Source of the DNA: CAYYHA01 sp964471535
Lineage (GTDB): Bacteria; Myxococcota; Myxococcia; SLRQ01
Length of the DNA: 13,724 nt
Direction of reading: 5' to 3'
Assembly: GCA_964471535.1 (NCBI GenBank)
Contig: CAYYHA010000101.1
Coordinates: 1-13,724, forward strand
This document shows positions 1 through 6,336 of this stretch, in pieces. A program made the position numbers and the translations under genes. The notes beneath the pieces were generated by a model. That model was not told the origin of the DNA. It saw only the letters and a list, made by a program, of their open reading frames with translations, and ran no database searches. Numbering within the stretch: the stretch's first letter is position 1; each line of letters begins with the position of its first letter.

Positions 1-5
1 GTCGC

Positions 6-33
6 TTGACAGGGGATGCGGAATGGGTATCGT
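6..33 (+). promoter_or_regulatory. Sigma-70-type promoter for the infC operon
   Basis: A perfect -35 hexamer TTGACA lies at 6-11, followed by a 16-bp spacer and TATCGT at 28-33, which matches the -10 consensus at 4 of 6 positions. Transcription would begin near position 40 and give an mRNA leader of about 270 nt before infC. No gene is visible upstream in the window, so thrS, the usual upstream neighbour of infC, is either absent or ends before the window. The call rests on hexamers and spacing only. Confidence 0.6.
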
Positions 34-39
34 CACGCG

Positions 40-299
40 CTTCTAGAGCCAGGGTGCCCCCGTGGGGGTGATGGGTGGGCGAAGGCGACCACCCAGCGTG
101 TTCCGATAGACTTCCAGCAACAAAACGCAGGTAGGTGAGCGGACGGGCAGCATGCCACACCGGCCGCGGTAGGCACCCATGACCGAAGCGTAGACTCGAA
201 CAGAGTGGACACGAGAAGAGGGACCCGACCCCGGCAAATACGACCGGGCGGGTGATCGACAATGGGCCGCCCCGGTGGCGCCGGGTGCGTGCCACGGAC
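40..299 (+). promoter_or_regulatory. Long structured 5' leader of the infC operon
   Basis: About 270 nt separate the promoter from infC and I see no convincing gene in them. The RNA could form several helices. TGGGTGG at 72-78 pairs with CCACCCA at 89-95. GGGTGCC at 52-58 can pair over long range with GGCACCC at 172-178, enclosing the first hairpin. A bulged stem of about 10 bp joins 223-234 to 244-253. None is followed by a T-run, so a standard intrinsic attenuator is not evident. Leaders before infC or rpmI are often targets of ribosomal protein L20. That role here is inference. Confidence 0.4.
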
Positions 300-314
300 A
301 GGAGCAGGAACATC
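300..314 (+). promoter_or_regulatory. Shine-Dalgarno and non-canonical AUC start of infC
   Basis: AGGAG at 300-304 sits 7 nt before an in-frame ATC at 312-314. No ATG, GTG or TTG in this frame has a comparable ribosome binding site near the expected N-terminus of IF3. infC is known for rare start codons (AUU in Escherichia coli), which allow IF3 to repress its own translation by rejecting such codons. The first in-frame GTG, at 252, lies inside a predicted hairpin and would add 20 residues unlike IF3. Confidence 0.65.
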
Positions 315-989
315 CGAAGAGGCAGAGGTCAGGACAGAGAGCGAGACGCTCGGACGAATAAGCGGATTCGTGCCCGCGAGGTGATGGTCATCGAGTCCAA
401 CGGCGAGAAGGTTGGCGTGATGCCCATCGAGATCGCCCTGAAGCGGGCCCAGGATCAGGGCCTCGATCTCGTCGAGGTCGCGCCCAACGCCAACCCGCCC
501 GTCTGCAAGATCCTGGACTACGGCAAGTACAAGTATCAGCAGAAGAAGAAGAAGTCGGAGGCACGCAAGCACCAGGTCCGGCACGACCTCAAGGAGGTGA
601 AGCTCCGGCCAAAGACCGACGAGCACGACTACGATTTCAAGCTGAAGCACGTTCGGCGCTTCCTCGAGTCGGGCGACAAGGTCAAGGTGACGGTGATGTT
701 CCGCGGGCGTGAGATCATCCACAAGGACATCGCCATCGACCGCCTGCGAGAGATCGCAAAGAACGTCGAGGACATCGCGAAGGTCGAGGTGCAGCCGCGA
801 ATGGAGGCGAGGACCATGCACATGATCCTGGCCCCGGATGCGGCCAAGCTGGCCAAACGAAAGAAGGAAGAGGAGAAACGCGCAGAGGAGTCAGCGCGCC
901 ATACCGAAGAAGCTCAGGGTGCGAACACGGGCGGCGAGGCACACAGCAGCAACGCGCCCAGTGTCGACGTCCCAGGCGCCCAGAGCTAG
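312..989 (+). CDS. infC: Translation initiation factor IF-3
   Basis: IF3 binds the 30S subunit, prevents premature 50S joining and checks start codon and initiator tRNA. From the ATC start the protein is 225 aa. The N-terminal domain (about residues 14-83) contains RTNKRIRAREV and the family block GLDLVEVAPNANPPVCKILDYGKYKYQ. A lysine-rich linker follows. The C-terminal domain (about 92-178) includes HDYDFKLKHVRRFLESGDKV and VTVMFRGREI. Residues from about 182 on form a charged, low-complexity tail of about 44 aa absent from ordinary IF3 of about 180 aa. A C-terminal extension is also known in Myxococcus xanthus IF3 (the dsg product). The gene heads the translation operon. A GTG at 252 is an alternative start that I consider unlikely. 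Probably autoregulated through the AUC codon. Confidence 0.95.
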   Translation: MRRGRGQDRERDARTNKRIRAREVMVIESNGEKVGVMPIEIALKRAQDQGLDLVEVAPNANPPVCKILDYGKYKYQQKKKKSEARKHQVRHDLKEVKLRPKTDEHDYDFKLKHVRRFLESGDKVKVTVMFRGREIIHKDIAIDRLREIAKNVEDIAKVEVQPRMEARTMHMILAPDAAKLAKRKKEEEKRAEESARHTEEAQGANTGGEAHSSNAPSVDVPGAQS

Positions 990-1017
990 GAGGGTGGGGC
1001 AGCCGAGAGAAGGCGTG

Positions 1018-1150
1018 CCGCAAGGCCTCTCGAAGGCTGCGGATCCGAAGACGAACGAGCCGAACACCGACGGCCGACGACCCTGGCCGAATATGCCGAA
1101 ACGAAAGGCTGCCCGTCCGTGGCCACGCACAGCGCGCTGTTTGCACGGAC
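1018..1150 (+). promoter_or_regulatory. Structured infC-rpmI spacer, candidate L20 operator
   Basis: The 187-nt spacer between infC and rpmI holds two clear inverted repeats. CCGCA at 1018-1022 pairs with TGCGG at 1038-1042, with an inner GCC/GGC helix (1025-1027 with 1035-1037). GTCCGTG at 1115-1121 pairs with CACGGAC at 1144-1150, enclosing a nested ACAG/CTGT helix at 1129-1140. The second structure ends 15 nt before the rpmI Shine-Dalgarno. In enterobacteria, L20 represses rpmI-rplT by binding RNA folded in this part of the operon. The same role here is inferred from position only. Confidence 0.35.
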
Positions 1151-1176
1151 TCCAGCCAATCTACCGGGAGACGCCC

Positions 1177-1380
1177 ATGCCCAAGTTGAAGACGAATCGT
1201 GGCGCCGCCAAACGCTTCAAGGTCCGCAAGTCGGGCCGCGTGAAGGCGAAGCACAGCAACATGCGCCACATGCTCCACTTCTCGAAGACCCCCAAGCAGA
1301 AGCGCCACCTGCGCGGGACCTTTGAGTTGGCGCCGCAGGATGCGAAGAAGGTGAAGCGAGAACTGCTGCCCTATGGGTAG
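1177..1380 (+). CDS. rpmI: 50S ribosomal protein L35
   Basis: A small basic protein of the large ribosomal subunit. At 67 aa it has the normal family length. It begins MPKLKTNRGAAKRFKV, the family signature, and continues with a lysine/arginine-rich middle (TPKQKRHLRG) and the usual end (VKRELLPYG). The ATG at 1177 is preceded by GGGAG at 1166-1170 with 6-nt spacing, which settles the start. The frame is open far upstream and includes an ATG at 1093 (MPKRKAAR), but that would add 28 residues foreign to L35. It follows infC and precedes rplT, as in most bacteria. Confidence 0.95.
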   Translation: MPKLKTNRGAAKRFKVRKSGRVKAKHSNMRHMLHFSKTPKQKRHLRGTFELAPQDAKKVKRELLPYG

Positions 1381-1383
1381 CAG

Positions 1384-1480
1384 GCTTCGGTGAGAGGCCG
1401 AAGCAGGTAAGAAGAAGGCAGGCACCAAGTCGGTGTTGGACACACCGCTCCCGGCCGCGCCCTGCGGGCTGCGCGCCGGG
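1384..1480 (+). promoter_or_regulatory. Three consecutive hairpins in the rpmI-rplT spacer
   Basis: The 113-nt spacer holds three inverted repeats in series. GCTTCGG at 1384-1390 pairs with CCGAAGC at 1398-1404. CGGTGT at 1431-1436 pairs with ACACCG at 1442-1447. CCCGGC at 1450-1455 pairs with GCCGGG at 1475-1480, with further pairing inside. The last stem abuts the rplT ribosome binding site (GAGGAGG at 1481-1487), so its folding could limit ribosome access. No T-run follows, so these look more like translational control or mRNA-processing elements than terminators. Function is inferred. Confidence 0.4.
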
Positions 1481-1493
1481 GAGGAGGCGAACG

Positions 1494-1844
1494 ATGCGAA
1501 GCAAGAGTTCCGGACCCCAGAGGAATCGACGCCGCAAGCGCATGCTCAAGCGAGCAGAGGGCTTTCGCGGGCGGCGGAAGAACTGCGCCCGGCGCGCCGG
1601 GGAGGCGGTGGAGCGGGCCCTCGCCTATTCGACCCGCGACCGCAAGCAGCGTAAGCGGCAGTTCCGTCGCCTCTGGATCGCGAGAATCAACGCGGCCGCC
1701 CGGCAGAACGGCCTCTCGTACAGCCGTTTCATGGCCGGACTGAAGAAGGCCTCGGTGGATCTCGACCGGAAGGTTCTGGCCGAGATTGCCTACTCCGACC
1801 CGCAAACCTTCGCGGCGCTGGCGGAGACGGCGAAGTCGGCTTGA
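1494..1844 (+). CDS. rplT: 50S ribosomal protein L20
   Basis: L20 binds 23S rRNA early in 50S assembly and in several bacteria represses its own operon by binding mRNA that mimics its rRNA site. The protein is 116 aa, normal length. It has the basic N-terminal tail with FRGRRKN (about residues 24-30) and the strongly conserved block RDRKQRKRQFRRLWIARI followed by NAAARQNGLSYSRFMAGLKKA. The ATG at 1494 follows GAGGAGG (1481-1487) at 6-nt spacing. The first residues (MRSKSSGPQ) differ from the usual MPRVKRG type, and a stretch after residue 30 (CARRAGEAVE) departs from the common YRxA pattern. Neither change suggests a broken gene. Confidence 0.95.
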   Translation: MRSKSSGPQRNRRRKRMLKRAEGFRGRRKNCARRAGEAVERALAYSTRDRKQRKRQFRRLWIARINAAARQNGLSYSRFMAGLKKASVDLDRKVLAEIAYSDPQTFAALAETAKSA

Positions 1845-1872
1845 GCGGCATCGGGTCGACTGGGAGTCCTAG

Positions 1873-2997
1873 GTGACTGAGGGCCCCACCTCGGAGGCGC
1901 TGCTCGAAGCACTGCGGGCGGCCGAGGCCGCCGCCCGTCAGGATCTCGAGGCGGCTCTCTCCGCGCCCGATGCGGAGGCCGCCATCGAGGCGGTACGGCT
2001 GCGCTATCTGGGCAAGAAGGGGGAGGTCAGCCGGATTCTGAAGTCGATGGGCCGCATTCCCGCAGAGGAGCGGCCGAAGGTGGGCCAGGTCGCCAATACG
2101 GTGCGCGATCAGATCGCCGCCGCCATCGCCGAGAGCAAGACGCGGGCGCGGCAGGCGAAGCTCGAGGCAGAACTCTCAGCGCCGCCGTTGGATGTCACGC
2201 TGCCCGGTCGCACGGTCAGGGTCGGCACGCGCCACCCCGTCTCCGCGGTGTGGGACGAGCTAGTGGAGATCATGTCGCGTCTCGGCTACCAGGTGGCCAG
2301 CGGCCCGGAGATTGAGGGCGACTGGTACAACTTCGAGGCCCTCGGTATCCCGGAGGCACATCCGGCGCGCGACGAGCAGGACACCTTCTTCCTCGAAGGG
2401 ATCGCCGCCCCACCGGCGAAGAAGAGCGGCGGCGGGACCGGGCCCGCGCCCGGGGCGGCCGTCCTGCGCACCCACACCTCTCCGGTGCAGATCCGAGCGA
2501 TGCTCTGGCAGGGGCAGCCGCCGATCCGCATCATCTGCCCGGGCAAGGTCTACCGGCGCGACTCCGACCTCACCCACACACCGATGTTCCACCAGGTGGA
2601 GGTGCTCTGCGTCGATCGGGGCATCACCCTGTCGGACCTGAAGGGAAGCCTGCAGGTCTTCGCTCGCGCCTTCTTCGGGCCCGAGACGCGGATCCGACTG
2701 AGGCCCAGCTACTTCCCCTTTACCGAGCCCTCGGCGGAAGTCGATGTCACCTGTACCCTGTGCGGGGGAGCAGGCTGCCGGACCTGCGGTGAGACCGGTT
2801 GGATCGAGGTGCTGGGCTCGGGGATGGTGGACCCGGTGGTGCTTCAGAACGTGGGCTGGGATCCGGCCGAGTACAGCGGCTTCGCCTGGGGCATGGGCAT
2901 CGACCGTCTGGCGATGCTGAAGTACCGCATCGACGACCTGCGAATGCTCTTCGAGAACGACGCCCGCTTCCTGGGCCAGTTTCGAGGCATCGGATGA
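1873..2997 (+). CDS. pheS: Phenylalanine--tRNA ligase alpha subunit
   Basis: Catalytic subunit of the alpha2-beta2 enzyme that charges tRNA-Phe with phenylalanine. The protein is 374 aa. An N-terminal coiled-coil region that contacts tRNA (about 1-100) is followed by the class II synthetase core. Visible blocks include HPARDEQDTFF (163-173), LRTHTSPVQ (198-206), PGKVYRRDSD, FHQVE, and class II motif 3 GFAWGMGIDRLAMLKY (336-351). A CxxC...CxxC pattern (CTLCGGAGCRTC) precedes the last block. A glycine/proline/lysine-rich insert at about 177-196 interrupts the core between FFLEG and LRTHTS. The GTG start at 1873 follows GGGAG (1862-1866). Only 28 nt separate it from rplT, leaving no room for a pheM-type leader peptide. 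It overlaps pheT by 4 nt. Confidence 0.96.
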   Translation: MTEGPTSEALLEALRAAEAAARQDLEAALSAPDAEAAIEAVRLRYLGKKGEVSRILKSMGRIPAEERPKVGQVANTVRDQIAAAIAESKTRARQAKLEAELSAPPLDVTLPGRTVRVGTRHPVSAVWDELVEIMSRLGYQVASGPEIEGDWYNFEALGIPEAHPARDEQDTFFLEGIAAPPAKKSGGGTGPAPGAAVLRTHTSPVQIRAMLWQGQPPIRIICPGKVYRRDSDLTHTPMFHQVEVLCVDRGITLSDLKGSLQVFARAFFGPETRIRLRPSYFPFTEPSAEVDVTCTLCGGAGCRTCGETGWIEVLGSGMVDPVVLQNVGWDPAEYSGFAWGMGIDRLAMLKYRIDDLRMLFENDARFLGQFRGIG

Positions 2998-5498
2998 AGG
3001 TTTCACGCGCCTGGCTCGCCGAATACATCGAGGGACCACTGCCCCCGCCGGATGACCTCGCCGAACGCCTGACCTTCCTTGGTCTGGAGGTAGAGGCCAT
3101 CGAGCGGCCGGGGGATGCGTACGAGAAGCGGGTCGTCGTCGAGGTGCGCCAATGCAGCCCCCATCCCCAGGCGGATGCGCTCCGCGTCTGCGAGGTCTTC
3201 GACGGGACGGAACTCATTCAGGTGGTCTGCGGCGCGCCGAACGTGCGGGAGGGCGGTCACTATGTCCTCGCCCGGCCCGGGGCGGTGCTCCCCGACGGCA
3301 CCACCCTGGCGAGCGCCGAGATCCGCGGCGTGCCCTCCCATGGGATGCTCCTCTCCCCACGGGAACTCGGCCTCGGGGACGATCACTCGGGTCTACTCGA
3401 GGTGGGCGAAGGGGTGGCGCCAGGAACGACCGCCGCCCACTTCCTAGGTGTGGACGACGTGGTCTTCGTGCTCGGCGTGACGCCCAACCGCCCCGATGCG
3501 CTCTCCCATATCGGCGTCGCCCGGGACCTCGCGGCAGCCCTCGAGCTGCCCTTGCGGCTGCCGGGCACCGACGTGGAGGAGGCGGGCGGTCCGGTCGAAG
3601 AAGCGGCCACGCTGCGCCTCGAGGACGCGGTGCGCTGCCCCCGCTACTCGGCGCGGGTGGTGGAGTCGATCGCGGTGAGGCCCTCGCCGCCGTGGCTTGC
3701 CGCACGACTTCTCGCTTGCGGGGTGCGCGCCATCAACAACGTCGTGGACGTCACCAACTATGTGCTCCTCGAGCTGGGGCAGCCGCTGCACGCCTTCGAT
3801 CTCGACCGCGTGGAGGAGTCCACCGTGGTCGTGCGGCGTGCGAGGGAGGGGGAGACGCTGCGGACGCTGGATGAGGTGGAGCGCCGCCTCGACCCCGACG
3901 ACCTGGTGATCGCCGACGCCTCGAGGCCCATCGCGCTGGCCGGTGTGATGGGTGGAGCGAACTCCGAGGTTCATTCCGAGACGCGTCGGGTCCTCATCGA
4001 GAGTGCTTACTTCGAGCCGACGGGCATCCGGCACACCGCCCGGCGGCATGGTCTCCACACCGAAGCGAGCCATCGCTTCGAACGAGGTGCGGACCCGGAG
4101 ATCACAGCGATCGCGGCGAGCCGAGCGGCGGCGCTGCTCGCCGAGTTCGCCGGCGGCACGGTGCGTGCTGGCGTGCTCGATGCTTATCCAACTCCAATCC
4201 CGAGGCCCACGCCCCGGCTGCGCTGGGAGCGCACCACGCAGGTGCTCGGGCTCGCGATCCCGCCGGCGCGCCAGAAGGCGATCCTGGGCCGGCTGGGATT
4301 CGAAGTGGTGGAGGAGGATGCTGAAGGCGTGCGTGTGCGTGCACCGAGCTTTCGCACCGAGATGGAGCGGGAGATCGATCTCATCGAAGAGGTGGCTCGG
4401 GTCTACGGCCTCGAGCACGTGCCCGCCACGCTGCCTCGACTCTCCGTGGAGGAGGGCACCCTCCCGGCGGAGCGTGCCGCGGCGGCACTGGAGCGGGATC
4501 GGCGGGACGAGGTGGTCCGCAGGCTGCATCTGGCGGCGCGGGCGGCGGGGCTCCTGGAGGTGGTGAACTACAGCTTCCTCTCCCCGGAGGAGGTGGAGGC
4601 AACCCTCGCGCCCGCCAAGGCCGGTGCACCGGGCTCTGAGGCCGCACCGCTGGAGCTGCCCTGGGATCGCCCCATCCGCATCGCGAATCCCCTCTCGGCG
4701 GAGCAGTCCGTGATGCGCACGCTGCTCTTGCAGAGCCTGCTTAGCAACCTGCGCCGCAACCTGCGGGCCGGGGTGGAAGATCTCGGTCTCTACGAGATCG
4801 GTCGGGACTACCTGCCTGGCCCCGATGGGATCGCCATGGAGCACGAGCGCATCGGCGGGGTGCTCATGGGGCGGCGCTGTCTCGGCGGATGGAACGTGGC
4901 CGAGCGGCAGGTGGAGTACTGGGACGCCAAGGGCATCGTCGAGGCTCTGCTGGCGGCCGTTGGGCTGGACGCGCCCCAGGTGACCTGGGCGCTGGCTGGT
5001 GCGGCTCGCCCGTGGCTGCATCCCCGGTCGGGGACCCTCGTGGCGGTGGAGGGCCGGCCGGTGGGGTGGCTGGGCGAGGTCCATCCGCTGGTGCGGGAGC
5101 GCTTCGACCTGCCCCGGGAGGTCGTTGCCTTCGAGCTGGACTTGGATGCGCTGGTGGCGGTCGCCCGGCTCCTGCCCGAGTACCGAGGAGTGCCCCGCTT
5201 CCCCCCAGTCCTGCGCGACCTCGCCGTGGTGGTGGACGAGGCGGTGCCGGCGGGAATGGTGGCGGCGCTTCTACGCGAACCCACCAAGGAGGCGGCCCGC
5301 TTGGGGGCGCGGGTGGCCGAGGTGCGTCTCTTCGATGTGTACCGTGGGGAGCAAATCGGCCCCGGGAAGAAGTCCCTCGCGTTTGCCGTGCGTTACCAAG
5401 CGGACGACCGGACGCTCACCGATGCGGAGGCCGCCGCGCTGCATCAGGCGCTGGTGGCGCGCCTTGCCTCGGAGCTGGGCGCGGAGCTGCGGCGCTGA
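2994..5498 (+). CDS. pheT: Phenylalanine--tRNA ligase beta subunit
   Basis: Partner of PheS. It binds tRNA-Phe and hydrolyses mischarged Tyr-tRNA-Phe. The protein is 834 aa, the usual size. Domains in order are an EMAP-type tRNA-binding domain (about 40-150, with HPQADALRVCEV and VVCGAPNVREG), the B3/B4 editing domain (about 205-380, with INNVVDVTNYVLLELGQPLH and GVMGG), the B5 domain (about 395-475), a catalytic-like core (to about 735, with EEVARVYG) and a C-terminal ferredoxin-fold anticodon-binding domain (PRFPPVLRDLAVVV onward). The ATG at 2994 overlaps the pheS stop as ATGA, with GAGG at 2984-2987. Translational coupling fits the need for equal subunit amounts. The frame is open upstream inside pheS, but MKVSRAWL is the family's usual start. 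Confidence 0.96.
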   Translation: MKVSRAWLAEYIEGPLPPPDDLAERLTFLGLEVEAIERPGDAYEKRVVVEVRQCSPHPQADALRVCEVFDGTELIQVVCGAPNVREGGHYVLARPGAVLPDGTTLASAEIRGVPSHGMLLSPRELGLGDDHSGLLEVGEGVAPGTTAAHFLGVDDVVFVLGVTPNRPDALSHIGVARDLAAALELPLRLPGTDVEEAGGPVEEAATLRLEDAVRCPRYSARVVESIAVRPSPPWLAARLLACGVRAINNVVDVTNYVLLELGQPLHAFDLDRVEESTVVVRRAREGETLRTLDEVERRLDPDDLVIADASRPIALAGVMGGANSEVHSETRRVLIESAYFEPTGIRHTARRHGLHTEASHRFERGADPEITAIAASRAAALLAEFAGGTVRAGVLDAYPTPIPRPTPRLRWERTTQVLGLAIPPARQKAILGRLGFEVVEEDAEGVRVRAPSFRTEMEREIDLIEEVARVYGLEHVPATLPRLSVEEGTLPAERAAAALERDRRDEVVRRLHLAARAAGLLEVVNYSFLSPEEVEATLAPAKAGAPGSEAAPLELPWDRPIRIANPLSAEQSVMRTLLLQSLLSNLRRNLRAGVEDLGLYEIGRDYLPGPDGIAMEHERIGGVLMGRRCLGGWNVAERQVEYWDAKGIVEALLAAVGLDAPQVTWALAGAARPWLHPRSGTLVAVEGRPVGWLGEVHPLVRERFDLPREVVAFELDLDALVAVARLLPEYRGVPRFPPVLRDLAVVVDEAVPAGMVAALLREPTKEAARLGARVAEVRLFDVYRGEQIGPGKKSLAFAVRYQADDRTLTDAEAAALHQALVARLASELGAELRR

Positions 5499-5772
5499 GG
5501 ATCGAGCGAGCGCTCTTCCGATGTCTCCCGCGCGGCCACCTTGCCGCCTCGCGCAAGGGGGCTTCAACGACGGCGGCGGATCCGGTATGCATGGGCCCCG
5601 ACCTGGCCGGGGAGAACTCGATGGGATCCTCCGTGAAGGCGAGCCGCGGGGCCGTGGGGACCCATGCGGTGGACCAGGGCGGTAGACAAGCCGTCACAGA
5701 GCCCGGCACGGTCGCATCCACAGTGGATGGAGTGAAAGGGACCCGAGGACCTCTTGCCAAGGGAGTGGCCAT
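5499..5772. other. 274-nt intergenic region after pheT
   Basis: No gene is evident. It holds a hairpin with arms CCTTGC at 5539-5544 and GCAAGG at 5553-5558, about 40 nt after the pheT stop, and a second at 5596-5612 (CCCCG/CGGGG). Neither is followed by a T-run. Near the 3' end is a 13-bp inverted repeat (5716-5728). I find no convincing -35/-10 pair. The size, larger than other gaps in this run, suggests a transcription boundary between pheT and the membrane protein genes. Confidence 0.5.
5716..5728. repeat. 13-bp perfect inverted repeat upstream of the DUF4190-like gene
   Basis: ATCCAC and GTGGAT are separated by a single A, forming a near-perfect palindrome that is too tight for an RNA hairpin but typical of a dimeric DNA-binding protein site. 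It lies 44 bp before the start of the next gene. One half, GCATCCACA, also matches the DnaA box at 7 of 9 positions, which is weak. An operator role is a guess from symmetry and position. Confidence 0.3.
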
Positions 5773-6264
5773 ATGACGACGCCAGATCAGGGAGCACAAG
5801 CAGGCATGCCGCAGGAAGCACCGCCGTCCCCCGCGAAATCGGGAGGCAACGGGGTGGCTATCGCCGCACTCATCATCGCCATCCTCGCGTTGATTGGTGC
5901 CTTCTTCCCCTTCGTCGGACTGGGCCTGGCGGTGCTCGCCCTCATCCTGTCCATCATGGGGATGAAGAAGGCCGGGCAGGTCGGTTCCGGCAAGGGGCCC
6001 GCGGTCGCGGGTCTCGTCATCTCGATCCTGGCGATCATCGGCGGCGGCGCCACCACCGCGTGCACCGTGTGCATCGGCGGTGCAGTGAAGGCGGGCCTCG
6101 ACGAGTGCGAGCGTCAGGCCAAGCAGGCCGGCTACGAGAGCTGCGACGAGTACATGAAGGCGCAGAACGAGGCCGATAGCAAAGAGTTCGAGGATGCGAT
6201 GAAGCAGCTCCAAGACAAGCTCAACAAGGAGCTGGAGAACTCAGGTGAAGGCCAGGGCGAATAG
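5773..6264 (+). CDS. Small membrane protein, DUF4190-like
   Basis: A 163-aa protein without an assigned function. The first 25 residues are proline/glutamine-rich. Two hydrophobic stretches follow, about 27-63 and 76-104. Between them is a short basic, glycine-rich segment (MKKAGQVGSGKGPAVAGLV), the typical layout of DUF4190 proteins. The C-terminal 55 residues are charged and probably helical, with two cysteines near 111 and 124 and two more at about 97 and 100. The ATG at 5773 follows AAGGGAG (5759-5765) at 7-nt spacing. It starts a cluster with the next membrane protein and lgt, which might suggest an envelope role. That is association only. The DUF4190 call rests on pattern recognition. 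Confidence 0.8.
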   Translation: MTTPDQGAQAGMPQEAPPSPAKSGGNGVAIAALIIAILALIGAFFPFVGLGLAVLALILSIMGMKKAGQVGSGKGPAVAGLVISILAIIGGGATTACTVCIGGAVKAGLDECERQAKQAGYESCDEYMKAQNEADSKEFEDAMKQLQDKLNKELENSGEGQGE

Positions 6265-6336
6265 CCCACAGACTGCGCAGGGGGTGAGGCTGGGTCCGAT
6301 GCCCGGCGTCGCCTCCCGCGCGTAAGGCCGGTCCCC

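Noticed and set aside
252..311. GTG at 252 as the infC start
   Set aside because: No suitable Shine-Dalgarno, the codon lies in a predicted hairpin, and the extra 20 residues do not resemble IF3. ATC at 312 fits better.
33..821. Long minus-strand reading frames opposite infC, pheS and pheT
   Set aside because: High GC content gives long shadow frames. They lack ribosome binding sites and family features, and the plus-strand genes are certain.
1093..1176. ATG at 1093 as an upstream start for L35, or a separate small gene
   Set aside because: It is in frame with rpmI, but the 28 extra residues are not L35-like and the GGGAG before 1177 defines the true start.
1845..1872. pheM-type Phe-rich leader peptide and attenuator before pheS
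   Set aside because: Only 28 nt separate rplT from pheS, with no Phe codons or hairpin plus T-run.
5716..5724. Additional DnaA box in the 5716 palindrome
   Set aside because: Only 7 of 9 positions match and it is isolated, without an AT-rich region or neighbouring boxes.
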